A stretch of DNA of 64,000 nucleotides. It comes from Verrucosispora sp. WMMD573 (GTDB lineage Bacteria > Actinomycetota > Actinomycetes > Mycobacteriales > Micromonosporaceae). Positions 41,621 through 49,969 of this stretch are shown here, in pieces. Positions within the stretch are counted from its first letter, which is position 1, and each line of letters begins with the position of its first letter. The stretch lies in assembly GCF_027497175.1 (NCBI RefSeq), contig NZ_CP114901.1:1364001-1428000 (forward strand), in the 5' to 3' direction. The notes under the pieces are model-generated. The model did no database searches. It had not been told where the DNA came from and saw only the letters and a program-made list of their open reading frames with translations. Position numbers and translations under genes: made by a program.

Positions 41621-42624
41621 GCCTGCCCCCGCCCACCGGCCTCGTCGACCGGTACGGCCGCGTCGCCCGGGACCTGCGGGTGTCGTTGACCGACAAGTGC
41701 AACCTGCGCTGCACCTACTGCATGCCCGCCGAGGGTCTGCCCTGGCTGGCCGGGCCGCAACTGCTCACCGACGACGAGGTGGTCCGGCTGATCCGGGTCG
41801 CCGTGTGCCGGCTCGGGGTCGACGAGGTGCGGTTCACCGGTGGTGAACCGCTCATCCGCCCCGGTCTGGTCGGCATCGTCGAAGCCGTCGCGGCACTCGA
41901 ACCGCGACCCCGGATATCCCTGACCACGAACGGCATCGGCCTGGACCGGCTCGCCCCTGCGCTGCGTACCGCCGGCCTGGACCGGGTGAACGTCTCACTC
42001 GACACGATTGACCGGGAACGCTTCACCCGGCTCACCCGCCGGGACCGGTTGGCCGACGTGCTGGCCGGCCTGGCCGGCGCAGCCGCCGCCGGGCTCACTC
42101 CGGTCAAGATCAACGCTGTGCTGATGCGTGGCGTCAACGACGACGAGGCGCCGGCGCTGCTGCGCTTCGCCCTCGACCACGGCTACGAGTTGCGGTTCAT
42201 CGAGCAGATGCCGCTGGACGCACAGCACGGCTGGGACCGGGGGGCCATGGTCACCGCCGACGAGATCCTGGCCACGCTGCGTGCCGCGTACGACCTCAGC
42301 CCGGACCCGACCGAACGCGGCACCGCCCCCGCCGAGACCTGGCTGGTCGACGGCGGTCCGGCCCGGGTCGGCGTGATCGGCACGGTGACCCGGCCCTTCT
42401 GCGGCGACTGCGACCGGACCCGGCTCACCGCCGACGGGCAGATCCGCAACTGCCTGTTCGCCACCGAGGAGTCGGACCTGCGCGGCGCGTTGCGGGCCGG
42501 AGCCGACGACGAGGAGCTTGCCCGCCGCTGGCGGGCGGCGACGCTGACCAAGCGGGCCGGGCACGGCATCGACGACCCGTCCTTCCTGCAACCGACCCGG
42601 CCGATGTCGGCCATCGGAGGCTGA
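41617..42624 (+). CDS. moaA: GTP 3',8-cyclase MoaA
   Basis: Radical-SAM enzyme that with MoaC converts GTP to cyclic pyranopterin monophosphate, the first step of molybdenum-cofactor synthesis. The N-terminal cluster motif is Cys28, Cys32, Cys35 in DKCNLRCTYCMPAEG; the C-terminal GTP-binding cluster is FCGDCDRTRLTADGQIRNC; the chain ends in the essential Gly-Gly (AIGG). RFTGGEPLIRPG and SLTTNGIGL are further landmarks. GTG 41617 is fixed by the GTGA overlap and a -10 six bases upstream. It is directly followed by moaD, while moaC, mogA, moeA and moaE lie 16 kb away. Confidence 0.96.
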   Translation: MSLPPPTGLVDRYGRVARDLRVSLTDKCNLRCTYCMPAEGLPWLAGPQLLTDDEVVRLIRVAVCRLGVDEVRFTGGEPLIRPGLVGIVEAVAALEPRPRISLTTNGIGLDRLAPALRTAGLDRVNVSLDTIDRERFTRLTRRDRLADVLAGLAGAAAAGLTPVKINAVLMRGVNDDEAPALLRFALDHGYELRFIEQMPLDAQHGWDRGAMVTADEILATLRAAYDLSPDPTERGTAPAETWLVDGGPARVGVIGTVTRPFCGDCDRTRLTADGQIRNCLFATEESDLRGALRAGADDEELARRWRAATLTKRAGHGIDDPSFLQPTRPMSAIGG

Positions 42625-42626
42625 CC

Positions 42627-42875
42627 ATGGCCAGCGTCACCGTCCGTTACTTCGCCGGCGCTCGCGCTGCGGCCGGCCGCGCCGAGGAGACCACCGCCGC
42701 GGGCCGGTCGCTCGACGAGTTGGTGGCCGAACTGGCCGAGCGGCACGGCGGACGCCTGGTGTCGGTACTGGCGGTGTCGAGTTTTCTGATCGACGGCGTG
42801 ACCTGTCATGATCGGCGGAAGCCGCTGCCGGCCGGGGCGACGATCGACGTCCTGCCTCCTTTCGCCGGCGGCTGA
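42627..42875 (+). CDS. moaD: MoaD/ThiS family sulfur carrier (molybdopterin synthase small subunit)
   Basis: An 82-residue ubiquitin-fold protein ending in Gly-Gly (PPFAGG), where the thiocarboxylate forms. VTVRYFAGARAAAGRAEET and ATIDVLPPFAGG are the family ends. It lies two bases after moaA and is probably co-translated. Its large-subunit partner MoaE is encoded at 57538. Assignment to MoaD rather than ThiS rests on the context. Confidence 0.9.
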   Translation: MASVTVRYFAGARAAAGRAEETTAAGRSLDELVAELAERHGGRLVSVLAVSSFLIDGVTCHDRRKPLPAGATIDVLPPFAGG

Positions 42876-42887
42876 GGGGGAGCCAAC

Positions 42888-44204
42888 GTGTTCGCGGTAC
42901 TCGGCTTCGTCACCACGCTGGCCGTGATCACCGGGTTGATCCATCTCTACCTGTGGAAACGCCTGGTGAAGGACACCACCACCGCCGGGCGCTGGCGGCG
43001 GGCCGGCACGGTCACCGCGGTGGTGCTGGCCCTGCTGGTGCCGGCGACGATGGTCGGCACCCGGGCCGGCATGTACTGGCTCGCCTGGCCGGGCTACCTC
43101 TGGCTCGCGCTGATGTTCTACCTGCTGGTGCTGCTCGTCGTGCTGGAAGTCCCGATGCTGGCGACGCGGCTGGTGCTGCGCCGCAGGTCGGCCCTGGTCA
43201 CCCCGGAGCCGGTCCTGGTCGGCCCGGCCGTCGCGCCGATGGCTGCGCCGTCGGGCGATCAGGCAGCCCCCGCCGATGAGCCGGACGCGCCGGCTTCACC
43301 GGCCCAGCCGACCGTCGACGGCACGACGGATCGACCGGTCGCCGGCGCCGTCGGCCCCGACCACGATCCGGGCCGCCGCCTGCTGCTCGCCCGTGGCGCC
43401 GCGATCTTCGCCGGGCTCACCGCCACCGGCCTGGTCAGCTACGGCGTACGCACCGCGCTGGGGCCGCCCCGGCTGGACCGGGTGCAGATCCCGCTGGCCA
43501 AGCTGCCCCGCAGCATGGACGGCCTGCGCATCGCCACCGTCTCGGACATCCACATCGGCCCGCTGACCGGCCGGGCGCACACCGAGCGGATCGTGGCCGC
43601 GATCAATCGGCTGGACGCCGACATCGTCGCCGTGGTCGGCGACCTGGTGGACGGCACGGTCGCCGAGTTGGGCGACGACGCCGCACCGCTGCGCGGCCTG
43701 CAGGCACGCCACGGCAGCTACTTCGTCACCGGCAACCACGAGTACTACTCCGGAGTGGAGGAGTGGGTGGCCGAGGTCGACCGGCTCGGGCTGCGAGTGC
43801 TCCAGAATCGGCGACTGGAGATCGCCACCCGTGGCGGGGTCCTCGATCTGGCCGGCGTCAACGACGTCTCCGCCGTCGGCGACGGCGTCTCCGCGCCGCC
43901 GGACTACGACGCCGCGTTGGGCGACCGCGACCCGTCCCGACCGGTGGTGCTGCTGGCGCACCAGCCGGTGGCGGCGCTGGAGGCGGCCCGGTACGGAGTC
44001 GATCTGCAACTGTCCGGCCACACCCACGGCGGTCAGATCGTCCCCTTCAACCTGCTGGTCCGGCTCGAACAGCCGGTCGTCTCCGGGCTCGGTGAGGTGG
44101 ACGGGACGAAGGTCTACGTGACCAACGGGGCCGGCTTCTGGGGGCCGCCGGTACGGGTCGGCGCGGAGCCTCAGGTCACCCTCGTCGAGCTTCGTTCGGC
44201 ATAG
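42888..44204 (+). CDS. Membrane-anchored metallophosphoesterase
   Basis: A 438-residue protein with three or four N-terminal helices (VLGFVTTLAVITGLIHLYLW, TAVVLALLVPATMVG, YLWLALMFYLLVLLVVLEV) and a fourth near residue 170, then a calcineurin-like catalytic domain. Metal-binding motifs are VSDIHIG (Asp~220, His~222), VVGDLVDG, TGNHEYYSG and LSGHTHGGQIVPF. The Ala/Pro-rich stretch (~105-150) is a linker. The active site faces outward if the orientation is as in UDP-2,3-diacylglucosamine-hydrolase-like relatives; the substrate is unknown. It follows moaD by 12 bases. Confidence 0.88.
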   Translation: MFAVLGFVTTLAVITGLIHLYLWKRLVKDTTTAGRWRRAGTVTAVVLALLVPATMVGTRAGMYWLAWPGYLWLALMFYLLVLLVVLEVPMLATRLVLRRRSALVTPEPVLVGPAVAPMAAPSGDQAAPADEPDAPASPAQPTVDGTTDRPVAGAVGPDHDPGRRLLLARGAAIFAGLTATGLVSYGVRTALGPPRLDRVQIPLAKLPRSMDGLRIATVSDIHIGPLTGRAHTERIVAAINRLDADIVAVVGDLVDGTVAELGDDAAPLRGLQARHGSYFVTGNHEYYSGVEEWVAEVDRLGLRVLQNRRLEIATRGGVLDLAGVNDVSAVGDGVSAPPDYDAALGDRDPSRPVVLLAHQPVAALEAARYGVDLQLSGHTHGGQIVPFNLLVRLEQPVVSGLGEVDGTKVYVTNGAGFWGPPVRVGAEPQVTLVELRSA

Positions 44205-44254
44205 CGCAGCTCACCTCCACGCGTGGCGGCGCGCGGGAGCGCGGCCGGTCGTGG

Positions 44255-44260
44255 CAGGAT
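44255..44260 (+). promoter_or_regulatory. -10 element (CAGGAT) for a leaderless mRNA
   Basis: CAGGAT ends 5 nt before GTG 44266 of the helicase fusion gene; an in-frame GTG at 44251 would place it inside the coding sequence. Confidence 0.4.
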
Positions 44261-44265
44261 GCGGC

Positions 44266-47200
44266 GTGCCCCCGTTCAGCCCCGTACCCCCCGGTGGCCT
44301 TCCGCCCTTCGTCGCGGACCTGCACATCCACTCGAAGTACTCGCGGGCCTGTAGCCGTGACCTGACCCTGCCGAACCTCGGTTGGTGGGCGCGACGCAAG
44401 GGCATCGCCGTACTCGGTACCGGCGACTTCACCCATCCCGCGTGGTACGACCACCTGCGGGAGACCTTGCACCCGGCCGAGCCGGGCCTGTACCGGCTGT
44501 CGCCGGAGGCGGAGCGGGACATCGCCCGTCGGCTGCCGCCCCGGTTGGCCAGCGAGGCGGAGGGCGATCCGGTCCGCTTCATGCTCAGCGTGGAGATCTC
44601 CACCATCTACAAGCGCGACGACCGGACCCGGAAGGTCCATCACCTGATCTATCTGCCGGATCTGGACGCGGTGGGCCGGTTCAACGCCGCGCTCGGCCGG
44701 ATCGGCAACCTCGGTTCGGACGGTCGACCCATCCTCGGTCTGGACTCGCGCGATCTGCTGGAGATCACGCTGGAGGCCAGCGCGGACGGGTATCTCGTGC
44801 CGGCCCACATCTGGACCCCGTGGTTCTCGGCGCTGGGCTCGAAGTCCGGCTTCGACGCGATTGCCGACTGCTACGCCGACCTGGCCGACCACATCTTCGC
44901 GGTGGAGACCGGGCTCTCCTCGGACCCGGAGATGAACTGGCGGGTGGGCAGCCTTGACCGCTACCGGCTGGTCTCCAACTCCGATGCCCATTCGCCGCCC
45001 GCGCTCGCCCGCGAGGCCACGGTCTTCGCCTCGGCTCGGGACTACTTCGGCATCCGGGAGGCGCTGCGTACCGGTGCCGGGCTGGCCGGGACTATCGAGT
45101 TCTTCCCGGAGGAGGGCAAGTACCACGCCGACGGCCACCGGCTGTGCGGGGTGAACTGGGCACCGGAGCGGACCCGGGAGGCCGGTGGGCGCTGCCCGGA
45201 GTGTGGCAAACCGCTGACGGTGGGCGTACTCAGCCGGGTCGAGGAGTTGGCCGACCGGCCCGAGGGTCACCGGCCGCAGCACGCCCCCGAGGTGACCCAC
45301 CTGATTCAGCTCGCCGAGATCCTCGGCGAGATCAACAAGGTCGGTCCGCGCTCCAAGCGGGTCGAGGGGAAGCTGACCGAGTTGGTCGCCGCGCTCGGCC
45401 CCGAGCTGGAGATCCTGACGCGCGTTCCGCTGGACGAGATCGGCCGGGTCGGTGGCGAACTGCTCACCGAGGCGATCGGCCGGCTGCGTCGCGGCGAGGT
45501 CCGCCGGGTGCCGGGGTACGACGGCGAGTACGGCGTGATCACCCTGTTCGACCCGGTCGAGCTGAGCGGCGGTGCCGGCGTGTCCGCCGGGCAGGAGACG
45601 CTGTTCGACGTGCCGGTGCCCGCGCAACGACGGGCTCCGGAGACCACGACGAGGATGGGCGCTGCGACGAAGGCTGCGGCCGGTGTGAGGCGTCCGTCGG
45701 CGAAGCCCGAGCCGAAGCGCAAGCCGGTGTCCCCGCCGCCGCCGATCGCGCCGGCGCCCTCCCCGCACGAGCCGTTCGAACCGATGCTCGCCGGCATGGA
45801 GGAGGTCGGCACCGGCCTGCTCGACCGGCTCGACGCGATGCAACGGGTGGCCGCCTCGGCGCCCGGTGGCCCGCTGCTGATCGTCGCCGGTCCGGGTACC
45901 GGCAAGACGCGGACGCTCACCCACCGGATCGCCTATCTCTGCGCCGAGTTGAACGTCTTCCCCGAGCGGTGCCTGGCCATCACGTTCACCCGACGGGCCG
46001 CAGAGGAACTGCGACACCGCCTCGACGGCCTCCTCGGCCCGGTCGCCGAGGACGTCACCGTCGGCACCTTCCACTCGCTCGGGCTCACCATCCTGCGCGA
46101 GAACGCCGAGGCCGCCGGCCTGCCCGACGGCTTCCGGATCGCCGACGACGCGGAACGGGCCGCCGCGCGGAGCGATGCCGGGGACGACCCGGCCCGCTAC
46201 GCCGCGCTGCTGCGCAAGCAGGGCCTGGTGGACCTGGACGAGCTGCTCACCCTGCCGGTGACGCTGCTACGGGAGGACCGGAAGCTGGTCGACAGGTACC
46301 GGCAACGGTGGCAGTGGATCTTCGTGGACGAGTACCAGGACGTCGACGCCGTGCAGTACGAGCTGCTGCGGCTGCTCAGCCCGGCCGACGGGAACCTGTG
46401 CGCGATCGGCGACCCGGACCAGGCGATCTACTCGTTCCGGGGTGCCGACGTCGGGTATTTCCTGCGCTTCTCGCAGGACTTCATCGACGCCCGCCTGGTC
46501 CGGCTCAACCGTAACTACCGGTCCTCCGCGCCGATCCTCGCCGCCGCGGTGCAGGCCATCGCGCCGTCGTCGCTGGTACGGGGTCGCCGGTTGGATCCGG
46601 CCCGGCTCGACCCGGAGGCACCGCTCGTCGGCCGGTACGCCGCGGCCTCCGTCGCCGACGAGGCCGACTTCGTGGTACGCACGGTGGACGATCTGGTCGG
46701 TGGCCTGTCCCACCGGTCGCTGGACTCCGGTCGGATCGACGGACGGTCGACCACGCTGTCCTTCTCGGACATCGCGGTGCTGTACCGCACCGACTCGCAG
46801 GCCGCGCCGATCGTGGACGCCTTGGCCCGGGCCAACGTTCCGGTGCAGAAGCGCTCGCACGACCGGCTGCGGGACCGTCCCGGGGTGGCCGCCATCGCTC
46901 GCGAGCTGCGGCACGCCCCCGGTGTCGAGGGTGCCCTGCCGGCGCGGGTGCGCCTCGCCGGCCAGGTGCTCGCGGACCGGTTCGCCGCCCCCACCCTCGA
47001 CGGGTCCGGTGGGGTACGCCCGGAGGATGTCCGGACCGCCGTCGACCTGCTGACGCCGTTGGCCCGGCGCTGCGGTGACGATCTGGAGATGTTCCTGTCG
47101 CAGCTCGCCACCGGCGCCGAGGTGGACGCGCTCGACCCGCGTGCCGAGGCGGTCACGCTGCTGACCCTGCACGCCGCGAAGGGGCTGGAGTTTCCGGTGG

Positions 47201-47484
47201 TATTCCTGGTCGGTGCCGAGGACGGGATGCTGCCGCTGCGCTGGCCCGGTACCACGCCGGACGAGGCCGCGGTGGCCGAGGAACGACGACTCTTCTTCGT
47301 CGGGTTGACCCGTGCTCAGGACCGGCTCTACGTCAGCCATGCCGCCCGCCGGGTCCGGCACGGTTCGGAGCGGGACTGCCGCCCGTCGCCGTTCCTCGAC
47401 GTGGTGGATCCGGGCCTGTTCGAGCGGCTCGGCGACAGCGAGGGACCTCGGCGACCCAAGGACCGGCAACTACGTCTCATCTGA
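44266..47484 (+). CDS. PHP-domain/UvrD-type helicase fusion protein
   Basis: A 1072-residue fusion. Residues ~1-300 form a PHP-type phosphoesterase domain of the TIGR00375/YqxK kind (FVADLHIHSKYSRACSRDLT, GTGDFTHPAWY, LVPAHIWTPWFSALGS, VSNSDAHSP) with metal-binding His and Asp residues. A zinc-ribbon-like part follows (HRLCGVNW, GRCPECGKPL near 308). After a Pro-rich linker (~470-510) comes a superfamily 1A helicase: AGPGTGKTRT (~542), FTRRAAEEL, TFHSLGL, VDEYQDVD (~687), GDPDQAIYSFRGA, RNYRSS, LTLHAAKGLEFPVVFLVG and EERRLFFVGLTRAQDRLYVS. It probably unwinds DNA and processes ends or a nucleotide; the role in repair is inferred. Confidence 0.9.
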   Translation: MPPFSPVPPGGLPPFVADLHIHSKYSRACSRDLTLPNLGWWARRKGIAVLGTGDFTHPAWYDHLRETLHPAEPGLYRLSPEAERDIARRLPPRLASEAEGDPVRFMLSVEISTIYKRDDRTRKVHHLIYLPDLDAVGRFNAALGRIGNLGSDGRPILGLDSRDLLEITLEASADGYLVPAHIWTPWFSALGSKSGFDAIADCYADLADHIFAVETGLSSDPEMNWRVGSLDRYRLVSNSDAHSPPALAREATVFASARDYFGIREALRTGAGLAGTIEFFPEEGKYHADGHRLCGVNWAPERTREAGGRCPECGKPLTVGVLSRVEELADRPEGHRPQHAPEVTHLIQLAEILGEINKVGPRSKRVEGKLTELVAALGPELEILTRVPLDEIGRVGGELLTEAIGRLRRGEVRRVPGYDGEYGVITLFDPVELSGGAGVSAGQETLFDVPVPAQRRAPETTTRMGAATKAAAGVRRPSAKPEPKRKPVSPPPPIAPAPSPHEPFEPMLAGMEEVGTGLLDRLDAMQRVAASAPGGPLLIVAGPGTGKTRTLTHRIAYLCAELNVFPERCLAITFTRRAAEELRHRLDGLLGPVAEDVTVGTFHSLGLTILRENAEAAGLPDGFRIADDAERAAARSDAGDDPARYAALLRKQGLVDLDELLTLPVTLLREDRKLVDRYRQRWQWIFVDEYQDVDAVQYELLRLLSPADGNLCAIGDPDQAIYSFRGADVGYFLRFSQDFIDARLVRLNRNYRSSAPILAAAVQAIAPSSLVRGRRLDPARLDPEAPLVGRYAAASVADEADFVVRTVDDLVGGLSHRSLDSGRIDGRSTTLSFSDIAVLYRTDSQAAPIVDALARANVPVQKRSHDRLRDRPGVAAIARELRHAPGVEGALPARVRLAGQVLADRFAAPTLDGSGGVRPEDVRTAVDLLTPLARRCGDDLEMFLSQLATGAEVDALDPRAEAVTLLTLHAAKGLEFPVVFLVGAEDGMLPLRWPGTTPDEAAVAEERRLFFVGLTRAQDRLYVSHAARRVRHGSERDCRPSPFLDVVDPGLFERLGDSEGPRRPKDRQLRLI

Positions 47485-47628
47485 CGAGGAGGCGATCGGG
47501 TTGCCGACCGGTCGGGCAGTGTGGCACCGGTGACCTGCCGTAGGCACTACGGTGACGGTGACGGTGGCGGTGCCGGTGGTCGACCGATCACCCATCGACT
47601 TGACGGGATGGCTCAGGAGGGCGTGCGC

Positions 47629-48417
47629 ATGGCGAACTACGGACCACCGGGCCCAGGCCCGCAGCCGTGGCACGAGCCGCATCCTGGCGAGCAGCCATGG
47701 CCCGAGCCGCAGCCCGGCCAGTGGTACGGCCAAGACCATGGGTACGGCCAGGATCACGGGTACGGCCAGGATCACGGGTACGGCCAGGACCACGGCAGTG
47801 GTCAGCGCTACGGGTCCGGCGAGTCCTACGACGCCGGGGGGCACGGCGGCGGCCCGTACGGCACGACCGGTCCGGGACACCCCCCGACGGGACCGGATAC
47901 CTGGGCGCAGTCCGCCTACCAGCCCGACGCGGAGACCGGGTACGCCGGCGCACCCACACCACCGCCGCGGCGTCGGCGTGGCCGGATGCTCGTCGTGCTG
48001 GCGGCCGTGCTGGTGCTGGTGCTGGGCGGTGCGGCGGCGTTCTATGTGGTCGGGCGGGACGACCAGCCACCGAACCCGGTGGCCGCACCGACCGAGGAAG
48101 TGGCGTCCACAGCGGACCCGCAGGACGGGGAGACCCCGCCCGACGATCCGGCCGCCGCACCGTCCGCCGACCCCCGTTTCGTGCAGGCCGGGCAGTGCGT
48201 CCGCAACGACGCCGCAGCCGGCGGCAAGCCCAGGCTGCTGCTGAGTGAGTGCGCGCCGAGGTCGTACGAGGTGCTGCGGCGTTTCGACGGCAAGACCAGC
48301 GGCGAGCGTGACGCCGAGGACAAGTGCGCCACGGTCGACGGCTACACCAACTGGTACTTCTACGACAGCGAGTTGGACTCGCTCGACTTCGTGCTCTGCC
48401 TCAAGCAGCGCGGCTGA
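47629..48417 (+). CDS. LppU/SCO3897-like membrane-anchored protein with YGQDHG repeats
   Basis: A 262-residue single-pass protein. The N-terminal ~95 residues are Pro/Gly/Gln-rich with four tandem YGQDHG copies, then a basic stop-transfer (PPRRRRGR), one helix (MLVVLAAVLVLVLGGAAAFYVVG, ~120-142), an acidic Pro/Ala linker, and an extracellular domain with three or four cysteines (AGQCVRND, LLSECAPRSYEVLRRF, DKCATVDGYTNWYF, FVLCLKQRG). The last domain matches the LppU/SCO3897 family as I recall; function is unknown. ATG 47629 follows GGAGGG. In-frame codons before it look non-coding. Confidence 0.8.
   Translation: MANYGPPGPGPQPWHEPHPGEQPWPEPQPGQWYGQDHGYGQDHGYGQDHGYGQDHGSGQRYGSGESYDAGGHGGGPYGTTGPGHPPTGPDTWAQSAYQPDAETGYAGAPTPPPRRRRGRMLVVLAAVLVLVLGGAAAFYVVGRDDQPPNPVAAPTEEVASTADPQDGETPPDDPAAAPSADPRFVQAGQCVRNDAAAGGKPRLLLSECAPRSYEVLRRFDGKTSGERDAEDKCATVDGYTNWYFYDSELDSLDFVLCLKQRG
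47725..47796 (+). repeat. Four tandem 18-bp units encoding YGQDHG
   Basis: Units of the form TACGGCCA(A/G)GA(C/T)CA(C/T)GG(G/C) repeat four times without interruption; the middle two are identical. Such repeats vary in number by slippage, changing the length of the cytoplasmic tail. Confidence 0.85.
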
Positions 48418-48427
48418 CGACCTATCA

Positions 48428-48476
48428 CCAAAACTAGTGCTGTCTAGCCTCCACGCTAGACAGCACTAGTTTTTGG
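48428..48476. terminator. Bidirectional terminator hairpin containing a GTCTAG/CTAGAC palindrome
   Basis: CCAAAACTAGTGCTGTCTAGC pairs with GCTAGACAGCACTAGTTTTTGG, a stem of over 20 bp with one bulged base and a 6-nt loop, with T-tracts on both strands. It ends the LppU-like gene. Its core, GTCTAGCCTCCACGCTAGAC (48442-48461), recurs at 48512. Confidence 0.8.
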
Positions 48477-48511
48477 TCGAGGGCAACACGCCGGTACCGC
48501 CGTCTATCCAT

Positions 48512-48531
48512 GTCTAGCCTCTCCTCTAGAC
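48512..48531. promoter_or_regulatory. GTCTAG-N8-CTAGAC palindrome at the AAA ATPase promoter (candidate operator)
   Basis: GTCTAGCCTCTCCTCTAGAC matches the 48442-48461 palindrome at 16 of 20 positions, with both half-sites identical. It covers roughly -50 to -30 relative to the predicted start point near 48552, so a bound repressor would cover the -35 region. The binding protein is unknown. Confidence 0.55.
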
Positions 48532-48538
48532 GGCCCGA

Positions 48539-48544
48539 TACTCT
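48539..48544 (+). promoter_or_regulatory. -10 element (TACTCT) for leaderless AAA ATPase mRNA
   Basis: TACTCT ends 7 nt before GTG 48552. An in-frame ATG at 48510 would put both this hexamer and the palindrome inside the coding sequence. Confidence 0.45.
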
Positions 48545-48551
48545 GCGATAC

Positions 48552-49793
48552 GTGGATCCGGTCCGCAACCCGTACGCGCCGGGCGCCGGCCAGCGTCCGC
48601 CCGAACTCGCCGGGCGGGGGCGCGAACTGGATGTCTTCGACATCGTGCTGGAACGCATCGCCCGGGGTCGACCGGAGCGCAGCCTGATGCTCACCGGGCT
48701 ACGCGGCGTCGGCAAGACCGTCCTGCTGAACACGTTGCGCTCCCAGGCGATCAACCGGCTCTGGGGCAGCGGCAAGATCGAGGCACGACCGGATCAGTCG
48801 CTGCGCCGACCGATCGCCGCGGCGCTGCACATGGCCGTTCGGGAGTTGGCGCCGAGACACCGGGCACCGGAGCGGATCGACGCCTTCCTCGGGGTGCTCA
48901 AGGCATTCGCCCAACGGGGCGCGCCGACCGGCCGGGGTGGGGCGGCTCCGAAACTGCGCGACCGTTGGCAGCCCGGCATCGACGTACCGGCGGCCAGCGG
49001 CCGGGCCGACTCCGGTGACATCGAGATCGACCTGGTGGAGCTGCTCACCGACGCCGCCTCCGTTGCCAGCGATGTCGGCACCGGCGTCGCCGTCTTCATC
49101 GACGAGATGCAGGACCTCGGGCCGGAGGATGTCTCCGCGCTCTGCGCCGCCTGCCACGAGCTCTCGCAGCTCGGCGCGCCCCTGATCGTGGTCGGTGCCG
49201 GCCTGCCGCACCTGCCGGCGGTGCTCAGCGCGGCGAAGTCGTACTCCGAGCGGTTGTTCCGCTACCAACGCATCGACCGTCTCGACCGGATCGCCGCCGA
49301 CCACGCGCTCTGCGCGCCGGCCGAGCGGGAGGACGTCGAGTACGAGGCGAAGGCCCTCGACCTGCTCTACGAGAAGTCCGGCGGGTATCCGTACTTCGTG
49401 CAGGCGTACGGGAAGGCCACCTGGGACCACGCCCCCCGGTCACCGATCACCCCGGCCGACGTACGCGTCGCCGCGCCGGAGGCCGAGGCGGAGTTGGCCG
49501 TCGGCTTCTTCGGCTCCCGCTTCGAGCGGGCCACCCCCGCCGAACGGGAGTACATGCGGGCGATGGCGAATCTCTCACTTGTGGAGACGGAGACCGACGG
49601 CGGTGGCCGGGACGACATGGACGCCGCGGTGCCGACCTCGGAGATCGCCCGCGCCCTCGGCCGCAAGCCGGCCAGCCTCTCCCCAGCCCGGGATGCGCTG
49701 ATCAAGAAGGGGCTGATCTACTCCGGGGAGCGCGGCACGGTCGCCTTCACCGTCCCGCACTTCGGCCGCTACCTGCGCACCCAGCCCGCCTGA
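48552..49793 (+). CDS. AAA-family ATPase with C-terminal winged helix, Orc1/Cdc6-like architecture
   Basis: A 413-residue protein. The Walker A is LTGLRGVGKTVLLNTL (~45-58), Walker B GVAVFIDEMQDL (~178-189), and the sensor-1-like strand PLIVVGAGLP. The opening NPYAPGAGQRPPELAGRGRELDVFDIVLER is typical of the Orc1/Cdc6-like AAA ATPases found singly in actinobacteria. The C-terminal ~100 residues contain a winged-helix element (TSEIARALGRKPASLSPARDALIKKGLI). Function is not established; it may load or remodel a DNA-bound complex. GTG 48552 is preferred because it fits the leaderless promoter and the family opening. Confidence 0.82.
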   Translation: MDPVRNPYAPGAGQRPPELAGRGRELDVFDIVLERIARGRPERSLMLTGLRGVGKTVLLNTLRSQAINRLWGSGKIEARPDQSLRRPIAAALHMAVRELAPRHRAPERIDAFLGVLKAFAQRGAPTGRGGAAPKLRDRWQPGIDVPAASGRADSGDIEIDLVELLTDAASVASDVGTGVAVFIDEMQDLGPEDVSALCAACHELSQLGAPLIVVGAGLPHLPAVLSAAKSYSERLFRYQRIDRLDRIAADHALCAPAEREDVEYEAKALDLLYEKSGGYPYFVQAYGKATWDHAPRSPITPADVRVAAPEAEAELAVGFFGSRFERATPAEREYMRAMANLSLVETETDGGGRDDMDAAVPTSEIARALGRKPASLSPARDALIKKGLIYSGERGTVAFTVPHFGRYLRTQPA

Positions 49794-49812
49794 CCCAGCC
49801 CGACAGCCGCCC

Positions 49813-49873
49813 GATCTGTGGCAGCGGAGCTGCCCTGGCGTCGGCGTGTCGAACGCCGGCACTGCCACAGATC
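49813..49873. repeat. Long-loop inverted repeat, intergenic
   Basis: GATCTGTGGCAG and CTGCCACAGATC (12 bp, perfect) flank a 37-base loop between the convergent AAA ATPase and DUF397 genes. Size and the outer GATCT match the element at 25070; it may act as a bidirectional terminator. Confidence 0.6.
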
Positions 49874-49969
49874 CGGGCCAGGGGTAGGAAGGGTTGGCAG
49901 GGCGGGCAGCGGGTCGGCGGCAGACAGCGGGAAGCCCTCGGCCGGGCGGCCGGGGCTTCCCGAGGTGCC

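Noticed and set aside
44176..46074. A 632-codon minus-strand frame opposite the helicase fusion gene
   Set aside because: It is the mirror of the strongly conserved PHP and helicase motifs on the plus strand; composition is Arg/Gly/His-rich with no motif.
47550..47590. GGTGAC/GGTGGC short repeats as a possible mobile or CRISPR-like array
   Set aside because: Only a few degenerate hexamers, with no spacers and no associated genes; simple slippage sequence.
47521..47628. An upstream start for the LppU-like gene
   Set aside because: The extra 36 residues come from a GGTGAC-type microsatellite and lack a ribosome-binding site, whereas GGAGGG precedes ATG 47629.
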